A DNA stretch of 6,357 nt from NCBI GenBank assembly GCA_030145005.1, contig JAQYWJ010000014.1, positions 7,643 through 13,999 of the forward strand. Reading direction: 5' to 3'. Below the pieces are notes generated by a model. The model ran no database searches and was not told where the DNA came from. It saw only the letters and a program-made list of their open reading frames with translations. This DNA is from Desulfobacter sp. GTDB lineage: Bacteria; Desulfobacterota; Desulfobacteria; Desulfobacterales; Desulfobacteraceae. Shown here piece after piece: positions 1 through 4,795 of the stretch. The position numbers and the translations under genes are program-made. The stretch's first letter is position 1. Every line of letters begins with the position of its first letter.

Positions 1-168
1 CCCAGGTGCAATGGTAAACTAAAAAAGATTATTTCCCAAAGCACCTTTCATCTCAAAGGATCCGGATGGTATGTAACGGATTACGGCGGGGACAAGACAG
101 GTTCCAAGCCTAAAGAACAGTCATCAGCAAAATCAGAAAAGCCAGCTTCTAAATCAGATTCCAAGTAG
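1..168 (+). CDS. FmdB-family zinc-ribbon protein, C-terminal part (5' end outside window)
   Basis: This is an open frame from the first base to a TAG stop at 166-168, 55 codons, with the start beyond the left edge. The visible part begins Pro-Arg-Cys-Asn-Gly, followed by a KKIISQSTFHLKGSGWYVTDY stretch. That stretch is the typical second half of the small FmdB/CxxC_CXXC_SSSS putative regulatory proteins. In that family a CPxC pair precedes this segment and completes a zinc ribbon, so the Cys at residue 3 is probably the second cysteine of that pair, with the first just outside the window. The last 25 residues are rich in Ser, Lys and Glu and look disordered, as is usual in the family. The molecular role is not established; the name comes from a gene linked to regulation of formamidase in Methylophilus. 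The gene sits 84 bp before groES in the same direction, so read-through into groESL is possible. Family assignment is fairly sure; function is not. Confidence 0.8.
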   Translation, partial: PRCNGKLKKIISQSTFHLKGSGWYVTDYGGDKTGSKPKEQSSAKSEKPASKSDSK

Positions 169-188
169 ATGGCGATCTGTTTAACAAT

Positions 189-216
189 TTGATTTAATTC
201 AAAAATAAAATTTAAT
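189..216 (+). promoter_or_regulatory. candidate housekeeping promoter for groESL
   Basis: TTGATT (189-194) and TTTAAT (211-216) are separated by 16 bp in the AT-rich gap before groES. They match the sigma-70 consensus hexamers at 4 of 6 and 5 of 6 positions. Transcription would start near 223, leaving a leader of about 30 nt that carries the Shine-Dalgarno AAAGGAG at 237-243, 9 nt before the groES ATG. No sigma-32-like CTTGAA/CCCCAT pair is visible. In DNA this AT-rich, such matches can arise by chance. Confidence 0.35.
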
Positions 217-252
217 GCTCAACTTTTATTATAACTAAAGGAGAATTGTATC

Positions 253-540
253 ATGAGTTTCAGACCATTGAGCGACAGAATTCTTGTTGAACGTGTTGAA
301 GAAAGTGAAACAACCAAAGGCGGTATCATTATCCCGGACACAGCAAAGGAAAAGCCTGCCGAAGGTAAAGTCGTTGCAACCGGTAACGGACGTATGGGCG
401 AAGACGGAAAGCTTCTTCCCATGGACGTTAAAGTTGGGGATCTCGTATTGTTCAGTAAATACGGCGGTACGGAGGTCAAAATTGACGGGATTGATTATCT
501 GATCATGCGCCAGGACGATGTACTGGGCGTTGTTGACTAA
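253..540 (+). CDS. groES: Co-chaperonin GroES (Cpn10)
   Basis: This is a 95-residue protein of normal family length. GroES forms a heptameric lid that caps the GroEL ring in the cytoplasm, closing the folding chamber and setting the timing of the ATPase cycle. The N-terminus FRPLSDRILVERVE is the Cpn10 signature. Residues 17-32 are the flexible mobile loop, with Gly23-Gly24 followed by the hydrophobic tripeptide Ile25-Ile26-Ile27 that docks into the GroEL apical domain (IVL in E. coli). Residues about 44-56 (GNGRMGEDGKLLP) form the roof hairpin, and VKVGDLVLFSKYGG is the conserved barrel strand. The ATG at 253 is supported by AAAGGAG at 237-243 and by alignment with family N-termini. It is followed 107 bp later by groEL and is presumably co-transcribed with it. 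A reverse-strand and a +2-frame open frame across the same bases are shadows. Confidence 0.98.
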   Translation: MSFRPLSDRILVERVEESETTKGGIIIPDTAKEKPAEGKVVATGNGRMGEDGKLLPMDVKVGDLVLFSKYGGTEVKIDGIDYLIMRQDDVLGVVD

Positions 541-552
541 GTGTTTGCTAAA

Positions 553-581
553 ATCCTGAAACGTATTATTTATTTCAGGAT
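553..581 (+). other. intergenic hairpin between groES and groEL
   Basis: ATCCTGAAA (553-561) and TTTCAGGAT (573-581) are perfect inverted copies, giving a 9-bp stem with an 11-nt AT-rich loop (562-572). It lies 12 nt after the groES stop and 66 nt before the groEL ATG. No T tract follows, so it does not look like an efficient Rho-independent terminator. A role in mRNA stability or processing of the bicistronic transcript is possible but inferred. Confidence 0.6.
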
Positions 582-647
582 ATTCGGCTTAAGCTAATAG
601 ATACTTCAATAGAATTTAATGAAATAAATTGACGGAGATAAAATACA

Positions 648-2303
648 ATGGCTAAAGAAATCAAGTACGATGCCAAAGCACGTGAAGCTATGCTCAAAGG
701 CGTCCAGGCGCTTGCCGACGCAGTAACGGTTACCCTTGGTCCCAAGGGAAGAAATGTTGTTATTGATAAATCCTGGGGATCTCCCACTGTTACCAAAGAC
801 GGTGTAACCGTTGCCAAAGAGATTGATCTTGAAGATAAGTTTGAAAACATGGGCGCCCAGATGGTTAAAGAGGTGTCTTCAAAAACATCTGATATGGCTG
901 GTGACGGTACCACCACCGCCACTGTACTTGCCCGGGCAATTTACGAAGAAGGCCAGCGTCTGGTCGTTGCCGGCAACAATCCCATGGGGATCAAAAGAGG
1001 TATTGACAAGGCTGTTATAAAAGTCATTGAAAGCCTTGAAAATATTACCAAACCCACCAAGGACCAGAATGAGATCGCCCAGGTCGGCACCATTTCCGCC
1101 AACAATGATGAAACCATTGGTAACATCATTGCCGAAGCCATGGAGAAAGTGGGCAAAGAAGGTGTTATCACCGTTGAAGAAGCCAAGTCCATGGATACCA
1201 CCCTTGATGTTGTTGAAGGTATGCAGTTTGACCGCGGATATCTTTCCCCTTATTTCGCAACCGATACCGAAAAAATGGTTGCTTACCTGGAAAATCCTTT
1301 TGTCCTGATCTGCGACAAAAAAGTCTCTTCCATGAAAGATCTGCTTCCTGTACTGGAAGAAATTGCAAAAACAGGTAAGCCCCTCGTTATCGTTGCAGAA
1401 GATGTAGAAGGCGAAGCCTTGGCCACTCTGGTTGTTAACAAACTGCGCGGCACCCTGAATGTGGCTGCTGTTAAAGCGCCCGGTTTCGGTGACAGAAGAA
1501 AAGCCATGCTGGACGATATTGCTGTCCTCACCGGTGGTCAGGTTGTTTCCGAAGATATCGGTATTAAACTGGAAAACATTACCCTCCAGGATCTTGGCCA
1601 GGCCAAGACGATCACCATTGACAAAGACAATACTACTATTGTTGACGGTGCTGGATCCAGAGAAGCCCTTGAAGGTCGCGTAAAACAGATTCGTGCCCAG
1701 GTTGATGAAACTTCTTCTGATTATGACCGTGAAAAACTGCAGGAACGTCTGGCTAAACTGGTCGGCGGTGTGGCTGTAATTAATGTCGGTGCTGCCACTG
1801 AAACCGAAATGAAAGAAAAGAAAGCCCGCGTGGAAGATGCTTTGAATGCAACCCGTGCAGCTGTTGAGGAAGGCATTGTTCCCGGCGGCGGTGTCGCCCT
1901 GGTTAGATGCATTCCTTCCCTTGATTCCCTTGATGTGGACGGTGAAGAAAAACTGGGTGTTAATGTTATTGCCAGGGCTATTGAGTGGCCCCTGCGCAAA
2001 ATTGCCGACAACGCAGGTGTTGAAGGTTCTGTTGTCATCAATAAAATTAAAGAGGCGGACGGTGCATTTGGATACAACGCCAGAACCGACGTATACGAAG
2101 ACCTTATCGAAGCTGGTGTTATTGATCCTAAGAAAGTGGTTCGTTTTGCCCTGCAGAACGCAGCCTCTGTTGCATCTGTTATGCTGACCACCGAAGCCAT
2201 GATCGCTGACAAACCTGAAGAAGATGCAGGTGGCGGTATGGGCGGCGGCATGCCCGGCGGAATGGGCGGCGGAATGGGCGGCGGAATGCCCGGTATGATG
2301 TAA
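648..2303 (+). CDS. groEL: Chaperonin GroEL (Cpn60)
   Basis: This is a 551-residue protein of full family length. It forms the double heptameric ring that encloses unfolded cytoplasmic proteins and folds them using ATP together with GroES. Nucleotide-site motifs are intact: TLGPKGRNVV at 29-38, Asp51 in TKDGV, and GDGTTTAT at 85-92 with Asp86 (equivalent to E. coli Asp87). Asp397 in RVEDAL matches the hydrolytic Asp398. The chaperonin-60 signature AAVEEGIVPGGG lies at 404-415. The equatorial domain is about residues 1-133 and 408-521, the intermediate domain about 134-190 and 375-407, and the apical domain about 191-374. The tail from 528 is the flexible Gly-Gly-Met segment that lines the cavity floor. 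The start is fixed by GGAG at 634-637 and by the N-terminus MAKEIKYDAKAREAML. It follows groES in the usual order, and a strong terminator lies 57 bp downstream. No defect was seen; this appears to be the housekeeping copy. Confidence 0.99.
   Translation: MAKEIKYDAKAREAMLKGVQALADAVTVTLGPKGRNVVIDKSWGSPTVTKDGVTVAKEIDLEDKFENMGAQMVKEVSSKTSDMAGDGTTTATVLARAIYEEGQRLVVAGNNPMGIKRGIDKAVIKVIESLENITKPTKDQNEIAQVGTISANNDETIGNIIAEAMEKVGKEGVITVEEAKSMDTTLDVVEGMQFDRGYLSPYFATDTEKMVAYLENPFVLICDKKVSSMKDLLPVLEEIAKTGKPLVIVAEDVEGEALATLVVNKLRGTLNVAAVKAPGFGDRRKAMLDDIAVLTGGQVVSEDIGIKLENITLQDLGQAKTITIDKDNTTIVDGAGSREALEGRVKQIRAQVDETSSDYDREKLQERLAKLVGGVAVINVGAATETEMKEKKARVEDALNATRAAVEEGIVPGGGVALVRCIPSLDSLDVDGEEKLGVNVIARAIEWPLRKIADNAGVEGSVVINKIKEADGAFGYNARTDVYEDLIEAGVIDPKKVVRFALQNAASVASVMLTTEAMIADKPEEDAGGGMGGGMPGGMGGGMGGGMPGMM
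2232..2291 (+). repeat. five 12-bp tandem repeats encoding the GroEL GGM tail
   Basis: Five consecutive in-frame 12-bp units run GGCGGTATGGGC, GGCGGCATGCCC, GGCGGAATGGGC, GGCGGAATGGGC and GGCGGAATGCCC. Each encodes Gly-Gly-Met plus Gly or Pro, covering GroEL residues 529-548. Units three and four are identical and unit five differs from them in two bases, which suggests recent unit duplication. Because units are multiples of three, gain or loss would change tail length without shifting the frame. Confidence 0.9.
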
Positions 2304-2314
2304 TCAATTATGTA

Positions 2315-2346
2315 ACACCATGAGACGGCTTATTCGGCCATGGTGT
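2315..2346 (+). other. hairpin just after groEL
   Basis: ACACCATG (2315-2322) and CATGGTGT (2339-2346) are perfect inverted copies around a 16-nt loop. It lies 11 nt after the groEL stop and 14 nt before the terminator stem. No T run follows, so it is not a terminator by itself. It could protect the 3' end of the groEL mRNA. Confidence 0.5.
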
Positions 2347-2360
2347 GATTTGGTGATATT

Positions 2361-2395
2361 AAGCCCCTTTGCCCAAGGCAAAGGGGCTTTTTTTT
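2361..2395 (+). terminator. Rho-independent terminator of groESL
   Basis: AAGCCCCTTTGCC (2361-2373), a CAA loop (2374-2376) and GGCAAAGGGGCTT (2377-2389) form a perfect 13-bp stem. The T tract begins inside the last stem bases and gives eight T in a row at 2388-2395. The stem is GC-rich with a tight loop. It sits 57 bp after the groEL stop and should separate the chaperonin transcript from the tol operon. The reverse strand lacks an equally good T tract. Confidence 0.95.
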
Positions 2396-2396
2396 A

Positions 2397-2426
2397 TTGA
2401 CGTGGGAGCCGGTGCTCGCATATGTA
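2397..2426 (+). promoter_or_regulatory. weak candidate promoter for the tol operon
   Basis: TTGACG (2397-2402) and TATGTA (2421-2426) are 18 bp apart, directly after the T tract of the groEL terminator. The upstream hexamer is good (5 of 6) and the downstream one poor. Transcription from here would run through the long palindrome before reaching tolQ. A competing and even weaker site lies nearer the gene, with TATGTT at 2622-2627 and no clear upstream hexamer. Confidence 0.25.
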
Positions 2427-2494
2427 GTATCTGAAATTAAACCTCGTGTTCGGGCGACTCGCCAGAGGGGCGTATGCCCACAAAGTTGCCTATA

Positions 2495-2569
2495 TGCAAG
2501 GCGCAGAAAAATTTGCAACCGGAGCAACCTTATGGTTGTGAGGATTGCAATTTTTTCTGCAACGCCGCA
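2495..2569. repeat. long imperfect palindrome, probable extragenic palindromic repeat
   Basis: The left arm runs TGC-aa-GGCG, then CAGAAAAA, then TTGCAACC at 2495-2520. It is mirrored by GG-a-TTGCAA, TTTTTCTG and CAACGCC-GCA at 2542-2569. Each outer arm carries a 2-nt insertion and there is one central T-T mismatch. The inner part folds again as CAACC (2525-2529), loop TTAT and GGTTG (2534-2538). Counted in pairs, most of the 75 bp can be base-paired. The inner stem is followed by six T at 2551-2556, and the reverse strand has a matching interrupted T tract, so it resembles a bidirectional terminator. The shape is that of REP/MITE-like dispersed repeats. No transposase and no obvious target-site duplication are visible. 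Copy number could not be tested. Confidence 0.7.
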
Positions 2570-2573
2570 GATG

Positions 2574-2587
2574 GGTGACTTTTCACC
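2574..2587. repeat. small hairpin next to the palindrome
   Basis: GGTGA (2574-2578), loop CTTT and TCACC (2583-2587) form a perfect 5-bp stem 4 nt after the long palindrome. It is probably part of the same repeat unit, an inference from its adjacency. Confidence 0.5.
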
Positions 2588-2661
2588 TAAACACCATGTA
2601 GATTTATGTTTTTTTATCTGATATGTTTCTCACAGTACCAACATAGTTTAAGGAAGGATTT

Positions 2662-3366
2662 ATGACCACTGAATCAGTCGGCCTGTTATATATGCTTACC
2701 AATGCCGGGCCAGTTGTAAAGTTTATCATGTTGTTGCTGCTGTTTTTTTCTATTATCTCCTGGTCTATCATATTCATAAAATTTCGGTATGTCAGAAAGG
2801 CATTCAGGGATTCGGCGGATTTTACCGAAGTGTTCTGGCAGTGCCGGACCCTGGCCGATGCTTTTTCCAAGGCCAAGGCGCTTCGTTCCAGTCCCTTGGC
2901 CCGAATTTTTATTGCCGCTTACATGGAGGCTGCAAGGACTGAGAGTAAGGAAAATCTTGCCGCAAGGAAAAATACCGGATCAACCTTTCAGAGCATGGGA
3001 AGTGTCAAACGTACGCTTAACCGAGCCATTAACGTGGAAAACCGGCGGTTGACCCAGCTGGTGTCCTTTCTGGCAACAGCCGGTAATACAGCGCCTTTTA
3101 TCGGCCTGTTTGGTACGGTGTGGGGTATCATGGGCACCTTCCAGGGGATCGGGCTTTCAGGATCTGCCAGTCTTGCCGTTGTGGCACCCGGTATTTCCGA
3201 GGCCTTAGTGGCTACTGCAGCCGGCCTTGCCGTGGCAATTCCATCGGTTATTGCATATAATTATTTTAATGACCGTATACGGGTGCTGAATTCAGAGCTT
3301 CAAAGTTTCTCCTCTGATTTTTTAAATATTATTGAACGGGATGTTCTTAAAAAGCTGGAGGCCTAA
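2662..3366 (+). CDS. tolQ: TolQ, proton-channel subunit of the Tol-Pal motor (MotA/TolQ/ExbB family)
   Basis: This is a 234-residue inner-membrane protein of normal TolQ length. TolQ pentamers surround TolR helices and use the proton motive force to move TolA. Membrane segment 1 is at about 17-40, a cytoplasmic loop covers about 41-131, and segments 2 and 3 are at about 132-157 and 169-197. The family core is clear: TAGNTAPFIGLFGTVWGIM at 139-157, then SLAVVAPGISEALVATAAGL at 170-189, where small residues and the Thr of segment 3 line the channel. The ATG at 2662 is preceded by AAGGAAGGA at 2650-2658. The stop is directly followed by the tolR ATG with no bases between. The family also includes ExbB and MotA; the downstream tolR, tolA, tolB and pal-like genes decide in favour of TolQ. 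Confidence 0.95.
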   Translation: MTTESVGLLYMLTNAGPVVKFIMLLLLFFSIISWSIIFIKFRYVRKAFRDSADFTEVFWQCRTLADAFSKAKALRSSPLARIFIAAYMEAARTESKENLAARKNTGSTFQSMGSVKRTLNRAINVENRRLTQLVSFLATAGNTAPFIGLFGTVWGIMGTFQGIGLSGSASLAVVAPGISEALVATAAGLAVAIPSVIAYNYFNDRIRVLNSELQSFSSDFLNIIERDVLKKLEA

Positions 3367-3786
3367 ATGCAGCTTGGATCAGGAAATGACCCCTTGATGT
3401 CTGAAATCAACGTGACACCGTTTGTGGATGTCATGCTGGTTTTACTGATAATTTTTATGGTCACGGCACCCATGATGGTTCAAGGTGTAGACGTTGATCT
3501 ACCCACGGCAACCTCCCAATCATTGCCCACGGATGAGCAGAATCTGATCATCTCCATTGATGCTGACATGAAAGTGTATATCAACGAGCAGGAAATCAGC
3601 GCCGCGTTTCTGGCAGAAAAGCTTGAAGCGGTCATGGAGAATCTGGATAAGAAAAATGTTTACCTCAAGGCGGATAAAAAAGTGCCCTATGGAGTGGTGG
3701 TCAACATCATGTCCCAGATTAAAAAAGCCGGTATCACCAGCCTTGGCATGATCACTCTGCCTGAGGATGAGCATCAGGCAGGTTAA
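3367..3786 (+). CDS. tolR: TolR, stator/gating subunit of the Tol-Pal motor (ExbD/TolR family)
   Basis: This is a 139-residue single-span protein of normal family length. TolR dimers sit inside the TolQ ring, carry the proton-accepting aspartate, and have a periplasmic domain that binds peptidoglycan. The start SEINVTPFVDVMLVLLIIFMV is the ExbD/TolR signature. Asp21 in the FVDVMLVLL helix corresponds to the essential aspartate (Asp23 of E. coli TolR, Asp25 of ExbD). The membrane helix spans about 19-38 and the periplasmic domain about 60-135, containing the family segment VYLKADKKVPYGVVVNIM and ending in GMITLP. GGAGG at 3357-3361, inside the end of tolQ, lies 5 nt before the ATG, and the tolQ stop directly abuts the start, so translational coupling is likely. 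The tolA-like gene follows after 9 bp. Confidence 0.95.
   Translation: MQLGSGNDPLMSEINVTPFVDVMLVLLIIFMVTAPMMVQGVDVDLPTATSQSLPTDEQNLIISIDADMKVYINEQEISAAFLAEKLEAVMENLDKKNVYLKADKKVPYGVVVNIMSQIKKAGITSLGMITLPEDEHQAG
3775..3782 (+). promoter_or_regulatory. weak, badly spaced ribosome-binding site before tolA
   Basis: CAGGCAGG is the only purine-rich Shine-Dalgarno-like run near the tolA start. Its last AGG ends 13 nt before the ATG at 3796, which is too far for efficient initiation. The first AGG (3776-3778) is ideally spaced, at 7 nt, for a different ATG at 3786-3788 that overlaps the tolR stop (TAATG) in another frame. Initiation at 3796 probably depends on coupling to tolR translation. Confidence 0.4.
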
Positions 3787-3795
3787 TGGCGTCAG

Positions 3796-4770
3796 ATGAA
3801 TATCCGGTCTCAAATTCAAAACAGGCGAAGATTTATCAGCGAGCCCAAAAGTGCCGGCCCGGGAGGTTTTTTTCCGGTTTGTCTGCTATCCCTGGTTTGC
3901 CATGCGCTTTTTTTTGTCAGCTTGTTTTTTCTAAATGATTTTCAGTTTTCCGCACCCAAACCCAAAGTTGTTACTGTGGATTTGGTTACGTTTGCTCCCG
4001 GGCCTGCCAATGCCCAAACTTCGGGAAAATCACCTGTGCCTGATGAACCGGCGTCCGACAACGCAGACAATGTGAACCCTGATGCTCTTTCACAAATTCC
4101 ATCCCAGCCCGCTGAACCCAGGGAACCTGAGATTCCGATAATTAAACCTGAGGTCAGTCTGAAATCAAAGCCTCATAATCTTAAAGATCTGATCGCAGCC
4201 AGAGAAAAGGAACCGCCAAAGAAAGAGCCACCTCCAAAAAAAACTATTGAAAAGAAAAAAAAGCAAAAAGAAAAGGCCAAGAAAAAGTCAGAACAAGATC
4301 CGGCAAAAGCCAAAAAAGAACAGGCTGAAAAGCTTGAAAAGCAGAGGCAGGCCCAGCTTAAAAATGCCCTGGCACGGATGAAGGCCTCGGTCGCCTCAAG
4401 GAAAAAGGGTGCCCAGGGCATAGATTCCCACGGCAATGGGGCTGGTGCTGGTGCTGCAGGCAGCGGGGGCGTTGGTGACGCCACTCCTTTGACGCTGTAT
4501 CAGATAAAGATCAAGTCTGCCATTGAACAGAATTGGATTTTCAATGATGCCATGGCCGGACTTAATCAGGATCTTGAAGTCAGAATCTTTATAAAAATAT
4601 TAAAAAGCGGTGATATCCGGGATATTTCATTTGAAACCCGGTCCGGAAACAATTATCTGGATGAATCTGCCAAAAAGGCCATAAAAAGGGCAAATCCCCT
4701 GCCGGAACTGCCCAAGGGGATGTTCTCCTATGAATTGGTGCTGGGGTTTTCCCCCCGGGGCCTTAAATAA
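3796..4770 (+). CDS. tolA: TolA/TonB-like energy transducer of the Tol-Pal system
   Basis: This 324-residue protein should link the TolQR motor to TolB and Pal across the periplasm. It has a basic N-terminus (RRR at 10-12), one membrane helix at about 25-46, a Pro-rich part (about 78-150), a Lys/Glu-rich helix (about 150-205), a Gly/Ala hinge (about 214-228) and a globular C-terminus (about 232-322). Inside the helix Ser32, His36 and Leu43 match the spacing of the Ser-His-Leu-Ser contact motif of TonB (Ser16, His20, Leu27) and TolA; the last Ser is replaced by Asn47. The C-terminus (YQIKIKSAIEQNW, later GNNYLDESAKKAI and PLPELP) fits the TonB C-terminal family better than E. coli TolA domain III. 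It is shorter than E. coli TolA (421 residues). A stop codon 9 bp upstream in the same frame rules out a longer ATG form. Position between tolR and tolB makes TolA the best name; 'TonB family protein' is a safe alternative. Confidence 0.88.
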   Translation: MNIRSQIQNRRRFISEPKSAGPGGFFPVCLLSLVCHALFFVSLFFLNDFQFSAPKPKVVTVDLVTFAPGPANAQTSGKSPVPDEPASDNADNVNPDALSQIPSQPAEPREPEIPIIKPEVSLKSKPHNLKDLIAAREKEPPKKEPPPKKTIEKKKKQKEKAKKKSEQDPAKAKKEQAEKLEKQRQAQLKNALARMKASVASRKKGAQGIDSHGNGAGAGAAGSGGVGDATPLTLYQIKIKSAIEQNWIFNDAMAGLNQDLEVRIFIKILKSGDIRDISFETRSGNNYLDESAKKAIKRANPLPELPKGMFSYELVLGFSPRGLK

Positions 4771-4795
4771 TCCTAAAATATAAACAGGTGGTCAA

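Larger units (their letters stand above)
2304..2661. other. 358-bp intergenic region between groEL and tolQ
   Basis: No convincing gene lies here. From left to right it holds a loose hairpin (2315-2346), the groEL terminator (2361-2395) and a weak promoter-like pair (2397-2426). Two short GC hairpins follow: GGCG-act-CGCC at 2453-2463 and GGGC-gtat-GCCC at 2468-2479. Then come the long palindrome (2495-2569), a small hairpin (2574-2587) and an AT-rich stretch running to the tolQ Shine-Dalgarno (2650-2658). A 74-codon open frame at 2397-2621 is judged spurious. Confidence 0.8.

Noticed and set aside
169..252. Possible CRISPR, riboswitch or RNA gene in the gap before groES.
   Set aside because: The gap is only 84 bp, AT-rich and without repeats or stable stems. 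Only a promoter-like pair and a ribosome-binding site are visible.
575..922. A 115-codon reverse-strand open frame over the groEL start and spacer.
   Set aside because: It is antisense to the conserved groEL N-terminus, with no start signal and no similarity to a known family.
1721..2251. A 176-codon reverse-strand open frame opposite groEL.
   Set aside because: It lies wholly inside groEL and its Ser/Pro/Ala-rich, low-complexity product is what the antisense of a strongly coding GC-biased gene gives.
2330..2527. A 65-codon reverse-strand open frame in the same gap.
   Set aside because: It covers the terminator and half of the palindrome, with no ribosome-binding site and no recognisable product.
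2397..2621. A 74-codon open frame on the + strand in the groEL-tolQ gap.
   Set aside because: It begins at the terminator T tract, has no Shine-Dalgarno, runs straight through the long palindrome, and its Arg/Cys-rich product has no domain-like pattern. It is probably a chance frame across a repeat.
3786..3938. A 50-codon open frame starting at the TAATG of the tolR stop, considered as a separate small gene.
   Set aside because: It overlaps the tolA start, and its product has no recognisable motif. It is kept only as a possible coupling or slippage feature in the findings.
4173..4484. A 103-codon reverse-strand open frame rich in Phe, Ser and Ala that looks like a membrane protein.
   Set aside because: It is the antisense of the Lys/Glu-rich and Gly/Ala-rich parts of tolA; AAA/AAG on one strand reads as Phe/Leu on the other.
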